From contig NZ_CP094669.1 of NCBI RefSeq assembly GCF_022827545.1, positions 4,271,001 to 4,335,000 on the forward strand: a DNA stretch of 64,000 nucleotides, read 5' to 3'. The stretch comes from Hymenobacter tibetensis (GTDB lineage Bacteria; Bacteroidota; Bacteroidia; Cytophagales; Hymenobacteraceae). Within the stretch, counting starts at the first letter, position 1. Every line of letters starts with the position of its first letter. Shown here in pieces: positions 18,970-28,105 of this stretch. Under the pieces are notes generated by a model. That model ran no database searches, had not been told where the DNA came from, and saw nothing but the letters and a program-made list of their open reading frames with translations. Both the position numbers and the translations under genes were made by a program.

Positions 18970-19618
18970 AGGTGTAGAGCAGCACGTTGATTTCCGTCAT
19001 GAGGCGGTCCACGTCTTTGGCCTTGGTACCATCATAGATGCCGCGCACGTGCTTATCACGGTCTATCAGGTACAAGTTTTGGCTATGCACGATGCCTGGT
19101 GCTGCACCGCTTGGAGCCGGCAACTTAAACTCCTCGGTAACTAACCGGTAAATAGCCGTTTTGTCACCAGTGAGGAAAAACCATTTGCCAGCAATAGCTC
19201 CGTACTGCTCGGCATAGCGCTCCAGTACTGCCACAGAATCGTTGGCGGGGTCCACCGTATAGGAAACCAATTTCACGCGCGGTTCGTGCCGGAATTTCTC
19301 TTGCACACGCGTCATTTGGCTGTTCATTTGAGGGCAGGCCCCAGGGCAGGTGGCAAAAAAGAAGTTAGCCACATAAATACCCTTGCCCAAGTCTTGTTGC
19401 GAAACTAAACGACCTGACTGAGAAGCCAATTTGAAATCACTCAGCTTGTGGAAAACAGTATCGCGCCGCCACTTTCCCTCTACCAGCGTCGAGTCGACAC
19501 GGTCAGGTAAGAAAGTGGGCAGCGCGAAACGGTTGGTGCCGAACGTGTAAAGAAACACAAAAGCCAGCACCGGAACCAACAGCATGAGGCCCAATAACAG
19601 GACGTGTTTGGGCCTCAT
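18953..19618 (-). CDS. Sco1/SenC family copper chaperone
   Basis: Membrane-anchored thioredoxin-fold protein that delivers copper to the CuA site of oxidase subunit II. From ATG 19618 (221 residues) there is one N-terminal helix (about 5-28), then the Sco domain with the copper-binding Cys91-x3-Cys95 in TCPGACPQM and His178 in GIVHSQNLYLID. All three ligands expected for the family are present. A longer frame from 19681 would overlap the upstream subunit IV gene and is not needed. Confidence 0.93.
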   Translation of the reverse strand: MRPKHVLLLGLMLLVPVLAFVFLYTFGTNRFALPTFLPDRVDSTLVEGKWRRDTVFHKLSDFKLASQSGRLVSQQDLGKGIYVANFFFATCPGACPQMNSQMTRVQEKFRHEPRVKLVSYTVDPANDSVAVLERYAEQYGAIAGKWFFLTGDKTAIYRLVTEEFKLPAPSGAAPGIVHSQNLYLIDRDKHVRGIYDGTKAKDVDRLMTEINVLLYTYDHNQ

Positions 19619-19622
19619 GTAA

Positions 19623-19964
19623 TTAGTTGAAGGCGTTCTGGATGGCCTGACCGCCGTACGTTCCTTCCGAAACCAAAGCAATCAACAACCACACAAGAAG
19701 AGCCATCGGGATAAGGATAGTCCAGATAAGGGCTTTTACTTCATGCTTCAAGTGCATGAACTCGGCCACGATGAAGAAGGCCTTGAAGATGGTCAGAACG
19801 ATGAATATCGAGTTGCGAAGCGTACCCGGATCCATAAGGAACACGAAGACGAACTCAAGGGCCGTAATACCTACCAAAACGAAGAAGGTCTTCCAGATCC
19901 AGCCAACGTTAGGCTTTGGAATCTCCCCGGCTGGTACCGGTTCAGTGTTTGCGTGATTAGCCAT
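19623..19964 (-). CDS. Cytochrome c oxidase subunit IV family protein
   Basis: A 113-residue protein with three predicted helices and the family motif FHL-like FMHLKHEVK between helices two and three. It belongs to the small prokaryotic subunit IV (CtaF/CyoD-like) group, which stabilises the oxidase. ATG 19964 (MANHANTEP) is chosen because the residues before it look non-coding. Four bases separate it from the sco start. Confidence 0.85.
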   Translation of the reverse strand: MANHANTEPVPAGEIPKPNVGWIWKTFFVLVGITALEFVFVFLMDPGTLRNSIFIVLTIFKAFFIVAEFMHLKHEVKALIWTILIPMALLVWLLIALVSEGTYGGQAIQNAFN

Positions 19965-20086
19965 TGTTGAAAGGAGTAATGTAATAATCAGAGTTGCTGA
20001 GGGCGAGTATGATAGTGGATACGCATCCATTATCACTACGACTAACTAAGAATGCAGACTTGCCGCTCTAGCCCAAGTACTCTGAA

Positions 20087-20866
20087 TTAAACGAGATAGA
20101 AGAAGGTGAAAACAAACACCCACACGAGGTCTACAAAGTGCCAGTATAGCCCTACTTTTTCCACCATTTCGTAGTGGCCACGCTTGTGGAAAGTATCGTT
20201 GGTGGTAGCAATGAAGCAATACACCAACAAGCATACACCTGAGAATACGTGCGTCCCGTGGAAGCCTGTGATAAAGAAGAACAGATCAGCGAAGAGAACC
20301 GGACCGTACTGGTTCTGTGCTAAGTTAGCCCCGAAGAAACGGCTGCCATCTGCCATCAGGGTACCTTCTACGGTACCATGGATGAAGTGACTCCACTCCC
20401 AAGCCTGAGAACCAAGGAACGTGGCACCAAAAAGAATAGTCCATAGCAACCACTTCTGCACATCCTGCTTGTCCATCCGGTGACCTGCTTCTACTGCTAG
20501 CACCATTGTCACGGAGCTAAAAATCAGAATCATGGTCATCAAAGCCACGAACCCGAGAGGAACGTTGGCGTGTCCCATGCCGGGGAAGGCGTTGAACACT
20601 TGGTCTGGAACAGGCCAGTACGCCGTCGAAAACTCGAATACTTTACCAGCGGCAGCGTCGAAAGCCGGGTAACGATGGCGGATAAGACCGTATGTGGTCA
20701 GGAAAGCAGCGAACGTGAAAGCGTCCGACAGCAGGAAGAACCACATCATGAGCTTGCCGTAGCTAGCTTTGAAGGGTTCGTTGCCACCGTCCCAGTTGCC
20801 GCTCCGGGGCCGATCAGTGGCGGAGGAGGCAGTGGTTTGGGGCTGCGTCGTGGTGATGGTGGACAT
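20087..20866 (-). CDS. ctaE: Cytochrome c oxidase subunit III (longer paralogue)
   Basis: A 259-residue integral membrane subunit of the aa3 oxidase. It has about seven hydrophobic segments and the subunit III features MMWFFLLSDAFTFAAFL, FFITGFHGTHVFSG and a C-terminal GLYWHFVDLVWVFVF helix with the conserved WHFVD. The first 25 residues are polar and Thr-rich. Lies 21 bases downstream of a shorter subunit III paralogue; such tandem pairs occur in Bacteroidota oxidase clusters. Confidence 0.9.
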   Translation of the reverse strand: MSTITTTQPQTTASSATDRPRSGNWDGGNEPFKASYGKLMMWFFLLSDAFTFAAFLTTYGLIRHRYPAFDAAAGKVFEFSTAYWPVPDQVFNAFPGMGHANVPLGFVALMTMILIFSSVTMVLAVEAGHRMDKQDVQKWLLWTILFGATFLGSQAWEWSHFIHGTVEGTLMADGSRFFGANLAQNQYGPVLFADLFFFITGFHGTHVFSGVCLLVYCFIATTNDTFHKRGHYEMVEKVGLYWHFVDLVWVFVFTFFYLV

Positions 20867-20887
20867 AGCGTGCGGGGTAAGACGAAA

Positions 20888-21481
20888 CTAGTGGTTCAAA
20901 AGTAGGAACAAATACAAGTACAACCAAAGCCCGCCGAGGAAGTGCCAGTAGATGGTGACATTACCAATGGAGAGCATCTGCCGCGAATGCACCTGATAGT
21001 TAAAGCTTTTGCGAAGAACACGGAGCAGAAAAATCAATCCCGTAATCAAGTGGAAAGCGTGCACACCCATCAGCACATACAGAAATGAGCCTGATGGATT
21101 AGCATCAACGCCACCGAAGTGAATCTTGTTGCGCACTAACTCACCCCATACGTTCCACTGACCTACTAGAAAGAGCAGACCCAACACAAAAGTGATAAGA
21201 ATGCCTGCTTGTACTCTCCGCAGTTCGTCTTTGCGTGCCGAAGCGTACGCCCACTGAATGCTGGCGCTGCTCAACAGAATGATAATGCTAGTGAAAAGCA
21301 GACCACCCGGCAGATCAAACTCCAGCCAGTTGCCTTCTTCACGTCGTACGATGTAAGCACTGGTGTAAGCAGCAAAAATCATGGTGCTGCTTACCATCAT
21401 GAGCCAAAGAAGCACGCGTAACGGGTGGGTCCCAATAGCCGGCTCTCGGTCTTTAAGAATTTCTAATTCTGAGGAATGCAT
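20888..21481 (-). CDS. Cytochrome c oxidase subunit III-like (shorter paralogue)
   Basis: A 197-residue heme-copper oxidase subunit III family member with five predicted helices. The characteristic segments are LMGVHAFHLITGLIFL (compare GFHGTHV in the neighbour) and IYWHFLGGLWLYLYLFLLL at the C-terminus, where WHF is conserved but the following residues differ. It may be a structural partner of the longer subunit III or a second copy of its N-terminal bundle. In one transcript with its neighbours. Confidence 0.88.
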   Translation of the reverse strand: MHSSELEILKDREPAIGTHPLRVLLWLMMVSSTMIFAAYTSAYIVRREEGNWLEFDLPGGLLFTSIIILLSSASIQWAYASARKDELRRVQAGILITFVLGLLFLVGQWNVWGELVRNKIHFGGVDANPSGSFLYVLMGVHAFHLITGLIFLLRVLRKSFNYQVHSRQMLSIGNVTIYWHFLGGLWLYLYLFLLLNH

Positions 21482-21583
21482 GGCAAAAAATTGTATGGTT
21501 TTGAGCGACGCTCAGCTTATAAGAAACACACACAGATGAAATGTAGTTTGCATATTCCTAACATCTCCCCTGTTTTTCTTGGC

Positions 21584-22435
21584 TCACAGCTTATCGAGAA
21601 CCAATGCAATTTGTACAACCGGTAGATATAGGAACGAGCCAAACATGATGCGCATAGCGGCCTTTTTGGTACATGTACGCATCAAGTACAAAGTCTGCAT
21701 CAAGAACAGCACACCACAAAGCACCGCAATCAGAGCAGAGGTCTTGCCAGCCATATTCAACTGCAGAGGCAACAAGCTCAACGGAATGAGCAACAACGTA
21801 TACGTCATGATCTGAAACGCAGTGCGAAGGTCTTTACGCCCGGGAGAGGGTAGCATCTTGAAACCGGCCGCTTTGTAGTCATCATCTAGCACCCAAGCAA
21901 TTGCCCAAAAGTGAGGGAACTGCCACATGAATTGAATCCCGAACAGCACCCATGCCTCTGGCCCAAGAATGCCTGTAGCAGCCACGTAGCCAATCAGAGG
22001 AGGCATGCCACCAGGTATGGCACCTACTGCCACACAAATTGGTGAAATGGTCTTGAGGGGAGTGTAAATGAACCCGTACAGAATCAGTGAAATCAAAGAC
22101 AGTGCTGCTGCCAACGGATTGAAGAAGTAGGTTAGGATACCTAGTCCTAATACTCCCATGAGCACAGTGAATACCCAGGCTTCTGTAACACTCAACACCC
22201 CCTGAGGCAAAGGTCTTTTAGCGGTCCTCTTCATCAGCTTATCGAGATGAATCTCGTAAATCTGATTGATAGTGTTGGCGGCACCTGTAACCGCTAGTCC
22301 GCCTATCATGACCAGTAGCGCCTTGCTCCAATCAAAAGCCTGAGTCCCCAGCAAATAGCCGATGGCGCTCGAGAAGGCTACTGTTAGCGCCAACCGGAAT
22401 TTTATTAACTGGAAGTATGCCCTGGCTTTGGTCAT
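21584..22435 (-). CDS. ctaB: Heme O synthase (protoheme IX farnesyltransferase)
   Basis: Attaches a farnesyl group to heme B to make heme O, the precursor of heme A for this oxidase. It is a UbiA-superfamily integral membrane enzyme with about nine helices. The first Asp-rich prenyl-diphosphate site is visible as NTINQIYEIHLDKLMKRTAKRPLP-like sequence (Asn57, Asp65, Arg70 region). A second site lies in WVLDDDYKAAGFKMLP. ATG 22435 gives 283 residues. The longer frame from 22507 overlaps ctaA by 20 bases and adds residues not typical of the family. Confidence 0.93.
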   Translation of the reverse strand: MTKARAYFQLIKFRLALTVAFSSAIGYLLGTQAFDWSKALLVMIGGLAVTGAANTINQIYEIHLDKLMKRTAKRPLPQGVLSVTEAWVFTVLMGVLGLGILTYFFNPLAAALSLISLILYGFIYTPLKTISPICVAVGAIPGGMPPLIGYVAATGILGPEAWVLFGIQFMWQFPHFWAIAWVLDDDYKAAGFKMLPSPGRKDLRTAFQIMTYTLLLIPLSLLPLQLNMAGKTSALIAVLCGVLFLMQTLYLMRTCTKKAAMRIMFGSFLYLPVVQIALVLDKL

Positions 22436-22487
22436 CAGTGGGTAAAACAGCACGCCCGGTGGATGGACTCCAAACCGGGCCGCAAAG

Positions 22488-23573
22488 TTACGCAACAACG
22501 CTTGCATAAGCGGCCTGCGGTTGCGTTTTAGCTTGGCGGGCGTATCGAATAATGGTCAGAAACTGGGCGCCGAACAACACAGTGGCCACAGTAAGGTGTA
22601 TAGGCTGCACAGCAGCAGGCAAAGCTAAGTAAGCTAATGTCACGCCGGCCGCAATCTCCAACCCTAGCAGCCCCATCGTAACTGTTGCCAACAGCTGCAA
22701 GTTGGCATTACGGGTTTGATAGAGCCGATAAGCTACGTACACATTTAAGGCGAGTAGCACCAGAGAGAAAGAACGATGTATTTTAAAGGTGTTGCCCAGC
22801 TGTTCCACCCATTCAGCTCTGCCCAGATAGTTAGCCGCTGTAGCTACTATATCTATTTGCTCACGCACTTGGGTACCAAGTACTATCTGCCCAAAAGTAA
22901 GCAGCGCGGTTAACCACAGAAGAGGCGTTAATGCTTTAGGAAGAGCTTGCTGCCTATAGGGAGTAGCACTATTCTCCTGCTGAGAACGGTCAACAGCATA
23001 AATCAACATGGCAACAATCAACAAAGCCAGCGCCATGTGTACAGTTACAAGTTCTGGCAACAAGTTGGTGGATACAACCAACGACCCCAACCAGCCTTGA
23101 AACCCTGTGAGTAAGAACGACGCAAATGCCAGCCAAAAAATAGCTCGGTCACGACGCCAGTAAGGCAACGATAACACAACGGTCAGGAATATAAACACGC
23201 CTATCAGAGCTCCTAAGAGCCGGTTGACATATTCAATCCACGTCTTGGTAGCATTGAAATCTGTCTCGACAAACTGAGTAGGATGAGCAAAGATCTGGCT
23301 GGCCACCTGTTTGAAACCAAGGCGCTCCAAAGTCTTCGCGAGCTTCTTGTTTTTTGCGACACGCTGCGCAGTGTAAATCTCCTTGTAGCCCTCTGGCAAC
23401 TCACTTACCTGTGTTGGCGGCACCCATGTTCCAAAACACTTCGGCCAATCAGGGCACCCCATGCCAGATCCTGTACTCCGAACAATTCCTCCCACCAAAA
23501 TCAGTAGGTAAACGGACACCACAGTTAGCATACCGAAAAACCGAAAGCGGCGCACGAAAGCAGGTTGGGTCAT
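22488..23573 (-). CDS. ctaA: Heme A synthase (COX15/CtaA family)
   Basis: Oxidises the C8 methyl of heme O to the formyl group of heme A. This 361-residue membrane protein has eight predicted helices in two pseudo-repeated halves and the family features GGIVRSTGSGMGCPDWPKC near the N-terminus, EYVNRLLGALIG, VTVHMALALL, and IHRSFSLVLL/IHLTVATVL with the heme-ligand histidines. The N-terminal cysteine pair in GCPDWPKCFG is retained. First gene after the terminator at 23676-23708, so it may start a separate transcript. Confidence 0.95.
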   Translation of the reverse strand: MTQPAFVRRFRFFGMLTVVSVYLLILVGGIVRSTGSGMGCPDWPKCFGTWVPPTQVSELPEGYKEIYTAQRVAKNKKLAKTLERLGFKQVASQIFAHPTQFVETDFNATKTWIEYVNRLLGALIGVFIFLTVVLSLPYWRRDRAIFWLAFASFLLTGFQGWLGSLVVSTNLLPELVTVHMALALLIVAMLIYAVDRSQQENSATPYRQQALPKALTPLLWLTALLTFGQIVLGTQVREQIDIVATAANYLGRAEWVEQLGNTFKIHRSFSLVLLALNVYVAYRLYQTRNANLQLLATVTMGLLGLEIAAGVTLAYLALPAAVQPIHLTVATVLFGAQFLTIIRYARQAKTQPQAAYASVVA

Positions 23574-23675
23574 GTATATTTTATTACTAGTGTTAACTGA
23601 GTAGTAACAATTGAAACCGTTTTTTGGTGTCTGATTCCTTGCTCAGATTACGTGATTTAACTTGCTTGAGAAACA

Positions 23676-23708
23676 CAAAACGGGCCGCCGTAAGTACAGC
23701 GGCCCGTT
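23676..23708 (-). terminator. Intrinsic terminator inside the respiratory block
   Basis: A ten-base-pair GC-rich stem (23679-23688 with 23699-23708, loop of ten) is followed on the minus strand by TTTTGTGTTT. It sits 22 bases past the ctaD stop and separates the ACIII-oxidase genes from the heme A and assembly genes. Confidence 0.8.
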
Positions 23709-23730
23709 CCGGGTATTGAATGAATGCTTA

Positions 23731-25593
23731 CTACTCGTTTTCGTTTTCGTACGGCAGGTTAGAAGACTGCGTCTTAGAATACGGCACGTTTTGTGGGATG
23801 AAATCCTGCTCGGCACCTGGCTTGCTATAATCATAGGGCCAGCGGTATACTGCGGGAATCTCACCAGGCCAGTTACCGTGCCCAGGTAATACAGGAGTAG
23901 TCCACTCGAGCGTTGTAGAACGCCATGGGTTCTCTGTAGCGCGACGACCACGGAAGATGCTATAGAAGAAGTTGAAGACGAACACGAACTGTGCGAAAAA
24001 CGCTAGGATAGCAGCAATCGAAATGAACTTGTTCAAATCAGCAAACTGACTGAACATATCGAAACCGGTCCAAGCGTAGTAGCGGCGTGGGAAACCAGCG
24101 ATACCAACGTAGTGCATTGGCAAAAAAACCAAGTACACGCCTATGAAAGTCAACCAGAAGTGAATATATCCTAGTTTTTCATCCATCATACGGCCAAACA
24201 TCTTTGGGAACCAGTGATACACACCAGCAAACAGTCCAAAGAAAGCAGAGCTACCCATTACCAAGTGGAAGTGAGCTACCACGAAGTACGTATTGTGCAT
24301 CTGAATATCCAAGGCAGCATTGCCAAGGATAATACCGGTAAGACCACCCGAAATGAACAGGGATACGAAACCAATGGAGAACAACATAGCCGAAGTGAAG
24401 CGAATGTTACCACGCCACAGTGTAGCCAGCCAGTTGAACGTCTTCACTGCCGATGGTACAGCAATGATAAGAGTCAGGAACATGAAGACAGACCCAAGGA
24501 ATGGATTCATGCCTGTCACAAACATATGGTGAGCCCATACTACGAACGACAGCAACGAAATTCCCAAGAGCGAGCCAATCATAGCCCGATAGCCGAAGAT
24601 TGGCTTGCGAGAGTTGGTAGCGAGAATTTCAGATACCATACCCATTGCAGGCATGATAACGATATATACTTCGGGGTGACCTAAAAACCAGAACAGGTGC
24701 TGGAAAAGAATAGGAGAACCACCCGTGTTAGGCAATGCCTGTCCAGCAATGTAAATGTCAGAAAGGAAGAAGCTAGTACCAAAGCTACGGTCAAAGATCA
24801 GTAGCAATGCTGCAGAGAACAATACTGGAAAAGCGAGCAAACCCAGGATAGCAGTCAAGAAGAACGACCAGATAGTAAGCGGCAGCTTACTCATGCTCAT
24901 TCCTTTGGTACGCAGGTTGATTACTGTTGTGATGTAGTTTACACCACCTAACAGCTGTGAAACGATAAACAATGCCATCGACACCAACCACATGGTCATA
25001 CCCATGCCGGAGCCAGGAATAGCCTGAGGTAAGGCGCTAAGTGGAGGATAGATTGTCCAGCCAGCCGAAGCAGGTCCAGTCTCCAAGAAGATAGACAAGA
25101 ACATAATAACGCTCGACATAAAGAAGAACCAATACGAGAGCATATTCATGAAGCCCGAAGCCATATCCCGGGCACCAACTTGCAGCGGAATCAGAAAGTT
25201 GGAGAAGGTACCGGAAAGACCAGCTGTCAGTACAAAGAACACCATGATGGTGCCGTGCATTGTAACCAGAGACAGATAGAACTCGGGGTTGAGCTTACCA
25301 GCTTCTACCCACTTACCGAGAACTGGAGTCAACCACTCCATGGTAGACTCAGGCCATCCTAGTTGAAGACGGAACAAGCTAGAAAGGGTACCACCTAAAA
25401 TTGCCCAGAAGATACCCGTGATAAGGAACTGCTTAGCAATCGTTTTGTGGTCGGTGCTGAATACATATTTGAACAGCCAATGCTGATCGTGATGATGATC
25501 ATCATGAAGCGCGTGCTCATCGTGCGTAGTTTGCGGCTCGGTAACCCCGATACCACCTTGCACTTGCGCTTGATTTGGAAGATTAGCAGCCAT
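23731..25593 (-). CDS. ctaD: Cytochrome c oxidase subunit I (aa3-type)
   Basis: The catalytic heme-copper subunit, which reduces oxygen to water and pumps protons. The 620 residues include at least twelve helices. Visible ligands are the CuB/active-site motif His306-Pro-Glu-Val-Tyr310 (the cross-linked His-Tyr pair), His355-His356 in WAHHMF and the heme pair in YFVVAHFHLVMG. The glutamate after HP is the A1-type proton-channel glutamate, marking an A1 family oxidase. The N-terminal tail is His/Asp-rich (DEHALHDDHHHDQHW), as often in Bacteroidota, and might bind metal. The C-terminus is a 40-residue soluble tail. Follows subunit II after 29 bases. Confidence 0.96.
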   Translation of the reverse strand: MAANLPNQAQVQGGIGVTEPQTTHDEHALHDDHHHDQHWLFKYVFSTDHKTIAKQFLITGIFWAILGGTLSSLFRLQLGWPESTMEWLTPVLGKWVEAGKLNPEFYLSLVTMHGTIMVFFVLTAGLSGTFSNFLIPLQVGARDMASGFMNMLSYWFFFMSSVIMFLSIFLETGPASAGWTIYPPLSALPQAIPGSGMGMTMWLVSMALFIVSQLLGGVNYITTVINLRTKGMSMSKLPLTIWSFFLTAILGLLAFPVLFSAALLLIFDRSFGTSFFLSDIYIAGQALPNTGGSPILFQHLFWFLGHPEVYIVIMPAMGMVSEILATNSRKPIFGYRAMIGSLLGISLLSFVVWAHHMFVTGMNPFLGSVFMFLTLIIAVPSAVKTFNWLATLWRGNIRFTSAMLFSIGFVSLFISGGLTGIILGNAALDIQMHNTYFVVAHFHLVMGSSAFFGLFAGVYHWFPKMFGRMMDEKLGYIHFWLTFIGVYLVFLPMHYVGIAGFPRRYYAWTGFDMFSQFADLNKFISIAAILAFFAQFVFVFNFFYSIFRGRRATENPWRSTTLEWTTPVLPGHGNWPGEIPAVYRWPYDYSKPGAEQDFIPQNVPYSKTQSSNLPYENENE

Positions 25594-25622
25594 ATAAGAA
25601 GCGTGCGATTAACTGAGTGAAA

Positions 25623-26684
25623 TTAGAGCGAAGCTTTGGTAGCAGGCGTAGCTACCGCAGCGGCAGCCTCTTTTACAACCAGTTTTTCCTCCTTCTGTTT
25701 GAAAGAAGCCAAAACATCTGGGTTCTGTTCCGAGAAGGATTTTTGCTGAGAGAACCATGCTACATAATCATCTGGCTCGTCTACTACAATGGTAAATTTC
25801 ATTGCAAAGTGCCCACGACCGCAGATTTGATTGCAAGCAAGTTCATAGTTGAACTTAGGGTTACCTAATTGAGCACGCATCTCGTCTGTAGTCTTAGTAG
25901 GCGTAAACCAGAATTTGGTTGGCATACCAGGTACTGCATACATCTGCACTCGGAAGTGCGGCATGTACACTGCGTGTAATACATCACGCGAACGGATCTT
26001 CAACAATACTGGGTGGCCTTTAGGCACATGAATTTCTCCAGGAACAAAGTCATCAAGACCAGACTTGTCACTTAGATCGAAACCGAATTCATTGGTAGCA
26101 TCAATCAAGCGGTAGTTAACCACACCGAGCTTCATATCACGGCCGGGATAGCGTACCAGCCAGTTGAACTGCTTGCCCATTACTTCGAGTACAACAGCAT
26201 CCTTGGGAGCCGGGCCAGTAATACGGCTCCATTCTTTCCAGCCAGCAAACACCAAAGCAGCCATCACAATAGCTGGAATCACCGTCCAGATGATCTCAAT
26301 CTTGTTGTTATGGGGAAAGAAGTAAGCCCGACGGCCATCCTGATGCTGATACTTGTAAGAGTAAAAGAACAGGAGAACCTGAGTTAGCACAAATACCAAC
26401 CCGATAACAATCATGGTAGTCCAGAACATGCGCTCTGTAGCATGACCGTGCACCGAAGCAATTGGTGGGTTCATCTTGTCGTAGTTGTCGCCAAACGACC
26501 AAGCGAAAGCAGCACCACCTACGACCAAGAAAACGAGCATTAATACCGCATTCACGCGGTTGCTGGTCCCGAGTTCACGCGCCGAGCTACCAGAAAAAAT
26601 CGAAGTTAGAATCTGGAGTCGGAACAAAAGGCCAAAGACGACCAACACCAACACCAGCACCAACAAAATACCAAGAGCAGTCAT
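25623..26684 (-). CDS. ctaC: Cytochrome c oxidase subunit II
   Basis: Carries the dinuclear CuA centre, the electron entry of the oxidase. The 353 residues have two extra N-terminal helices (about 3-32 and 46-65) before the usual two-helix hairpin (about 85-145), then a cupredoxin domain. The CuA motif is Cys284-x3-Cys288-x3-His292-x2-Met295 (CNQICGRGHFAM), with the first histidine in VLHAVYMP. Position 286 is Gln where many enzymes have Glu. There is no fused cytochrome c domain, so this is not a caa3-type subunit and an external cytochrome c must feed it. The C-terminal tail is Lys/Ala-rich. Confidence 0.94.
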   Translation of the reverse strand: MTALGILLVLVLVLVVFGLLFRLQILTSIFSGSSARELGTSNRVNAVLMLVFLVVGGAAFAWSFGDNYDKMNPPIASVHGHATERMFWTTMIVIGLVFVLTQVLLFFYSYKYQHQDGRRAYFFPHNNKIEIIWTVIPAIVMAALVFAGWKEWSRITGPAPKDAVVLEVMGKQFNWLVRYPGRDMKLGVVNYRLIDATNEFGFDLSDKSGLDDFVPGEIHVPKGHPVLLKIRSRDVLHAVYMPHFRVQMYAVPGMPTKFWFTPTKTTDEMRAQLGNPKFNYELACNQICGRGHFAMKFTIVVDEPDDYVAWFSQQKSFSEQNPDVLASFKQKEEKLVVKEAAAAVATPATKASL

Positions 26685-26779
26685 TCTGTAGAGGTTTGAA
26701 GAGAGAACCTAGATATAAGTTAAAACAAATAAAGACGGTAAATGTCTGGCGTTTAACTCGGCAATCTTGGCCCTAAAAA

Positions 26780-28105
26780 TTAAGTTGTATGATGAACGCT
26801 TTCATCGAGGAACGGATGATGCAACGGCACCAACGATGCCTGAGTAAGACGCTTGGTCATCAACAGCAAGAAGCTTCCCAAGAACACTAACGCAACCCCG
26901 AACTCTATTACAAACCCATTGTTAGCCTGCATAGTTGCCGGCATGATCATTAAATAGAAATCAAACCAGTGGCCTACCAAAATGGCGATGCTAACGATCT
27001 TTAGCATAATCATTTGCCGCTTCGCGTCCCGCGTCATCAACACCAAGAATGGGAAAGCGAAGTTGATAAGCAGGTTAAAAAAGAACAACCACGTATACTG
27101 ACCATTGAAGCCACCTAAACGCTGGTTGAAGTATACAGCTTCCTCCGGTAAGTTAGCATACCAAATCAGCATGAACTGGGAGAACCATACATAGGTCCAG
27201 AAAATGCTGAAGCCAAACATAAACTTACCTAAGTCATGCAGGTGACCGGCTTGGATGAAAGGAAGATAGCCGGCTTGCTTTAACAGTATTACACAAAGAG
27301 TAGTGGCAGCAATGCCTGACACCCACCATGAAGCAAATACATACCAGCCAAACATAGTTGAGAACCAGTGCGTGTCGATAGACATCACCCAGTCCCAAGC
27401 TGCCATTGAGGAAGTTACTGCAAACAACACCAAGAAAAGTGCAGAAGCCGTGATGCTCTTATGGAAATACTCAGTACCTCCATTTAAGTCCTCGGCTAGA
27501 GACAGAGCACGCAGCTTATTTGTGAAGACCACCCAGATGGCTATGTAAGATATAGTCCGGATCAGGTAGAAAGGAACACTAAGAAAGCCTGCTTTACCAG
27601 CAATGATAGGATCGTAAGTAGCGCTGCCCTTGGTCATGATGCCTGGCAACGTCCAGTGAAAGATGTCGTTGTTGATGAGGCTCAAGCCAAACAGCACAAC
27701 TAGTATAACTCCACCGGGCAATACCCAAGCACTAAGTGCTTCGTTAACGCGCTTAATCAAAACAGACCAGCCAGCATAAGCCACGTATTGGATGGCCATA
27801 AACACAGTACCAATTACCGACACACCGGTGAAGAATACATTATTGTGCCAAAGACTAACCAACAGACGCTTCAGCCAAAGTGGGCTGCCGTGATGAGCTG
27901 TTCCTTCATGACCAGCAGCTGTTCCACCGTGAGCAGCGGCGGCACCGCCATGTGCTGCCTCACCGCCACCTAGCGTAGCGAGAATCAAACCTATTACCAG
28001 CAGAACTACGCCAGCAACTATGATCGTGATAAATCGTTTGCGTGTACTCGACGAAACCTGGAGGTATTCAGCCGTTACACCTTCTTGATGGGTCAGTGTT
28101 GCCAT
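26780..28105 (-). CDS. actF: Alternative complex III subunit ActF
   Basis: Integral membrane subunit (441 residues, about ten helices) of the quinol:cytochrome c/oxidase oxidoreductase that replaces the bc1 complex. ActF is a shorter relative of the NrfD-like ActC. The assignment rests on its place directly after actE and on segments such as WDWVMSIDTHWFSTMFGWYVFASWW and FWTYVWFSQFMLIWYANLPEE, which are typical of ActF. An Ala/Gly/His-rich insertion lies at about residues 47-75. The start codon overlaps the actE stop by one base (TAATG). Confidence 0.93.
   Translation of the reverse strand: MATLTHQEGVTAEYLQVSSSTRKRFITIIVAGVVLLVIGLILATLGGGEAAHGGAAAAHGGTAAGHEGTAHHGSPLWLKRLLVSLWHNNVFFTGVSVIGTVFMAIQYVAYAGWSVLIKRVNEALSAWVLPGGVILVVLFGLSLINNDIFHWTLPGIMTKGSATYDPIIAGKAGFLSVPFYLIRTISYIAIWVVFTNKLRALSLAEDLNGGTEYFHKSITASALFLVLFAVTSSMAAWDWVMSIDTHWFSTMFGWYVFASWWVSGIAATTLCVILLKQAGYLPFIQAGHLHDLGKFMFGFSIFWTYVWFSQFMLIWYANLPEEAVYFNQRLGGFNGQYTWLFFFNLLINFAFPFLVLMTRDAKRQMIMLKIVSIAILVGHWFDFYLMIMPATMQANNGFVIEFGVALVFLGSFLLLMTKRLTQASLVPLHHPFLDESVHHTT

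Noticed and set aside
20087..21481. A single subunit III gene split by a frameshift
   Set aside because: Both proteins have their own start, stop and complete helices, and each has its own version of the His-containing subunit III motif, so they are paralogues, not fragments.
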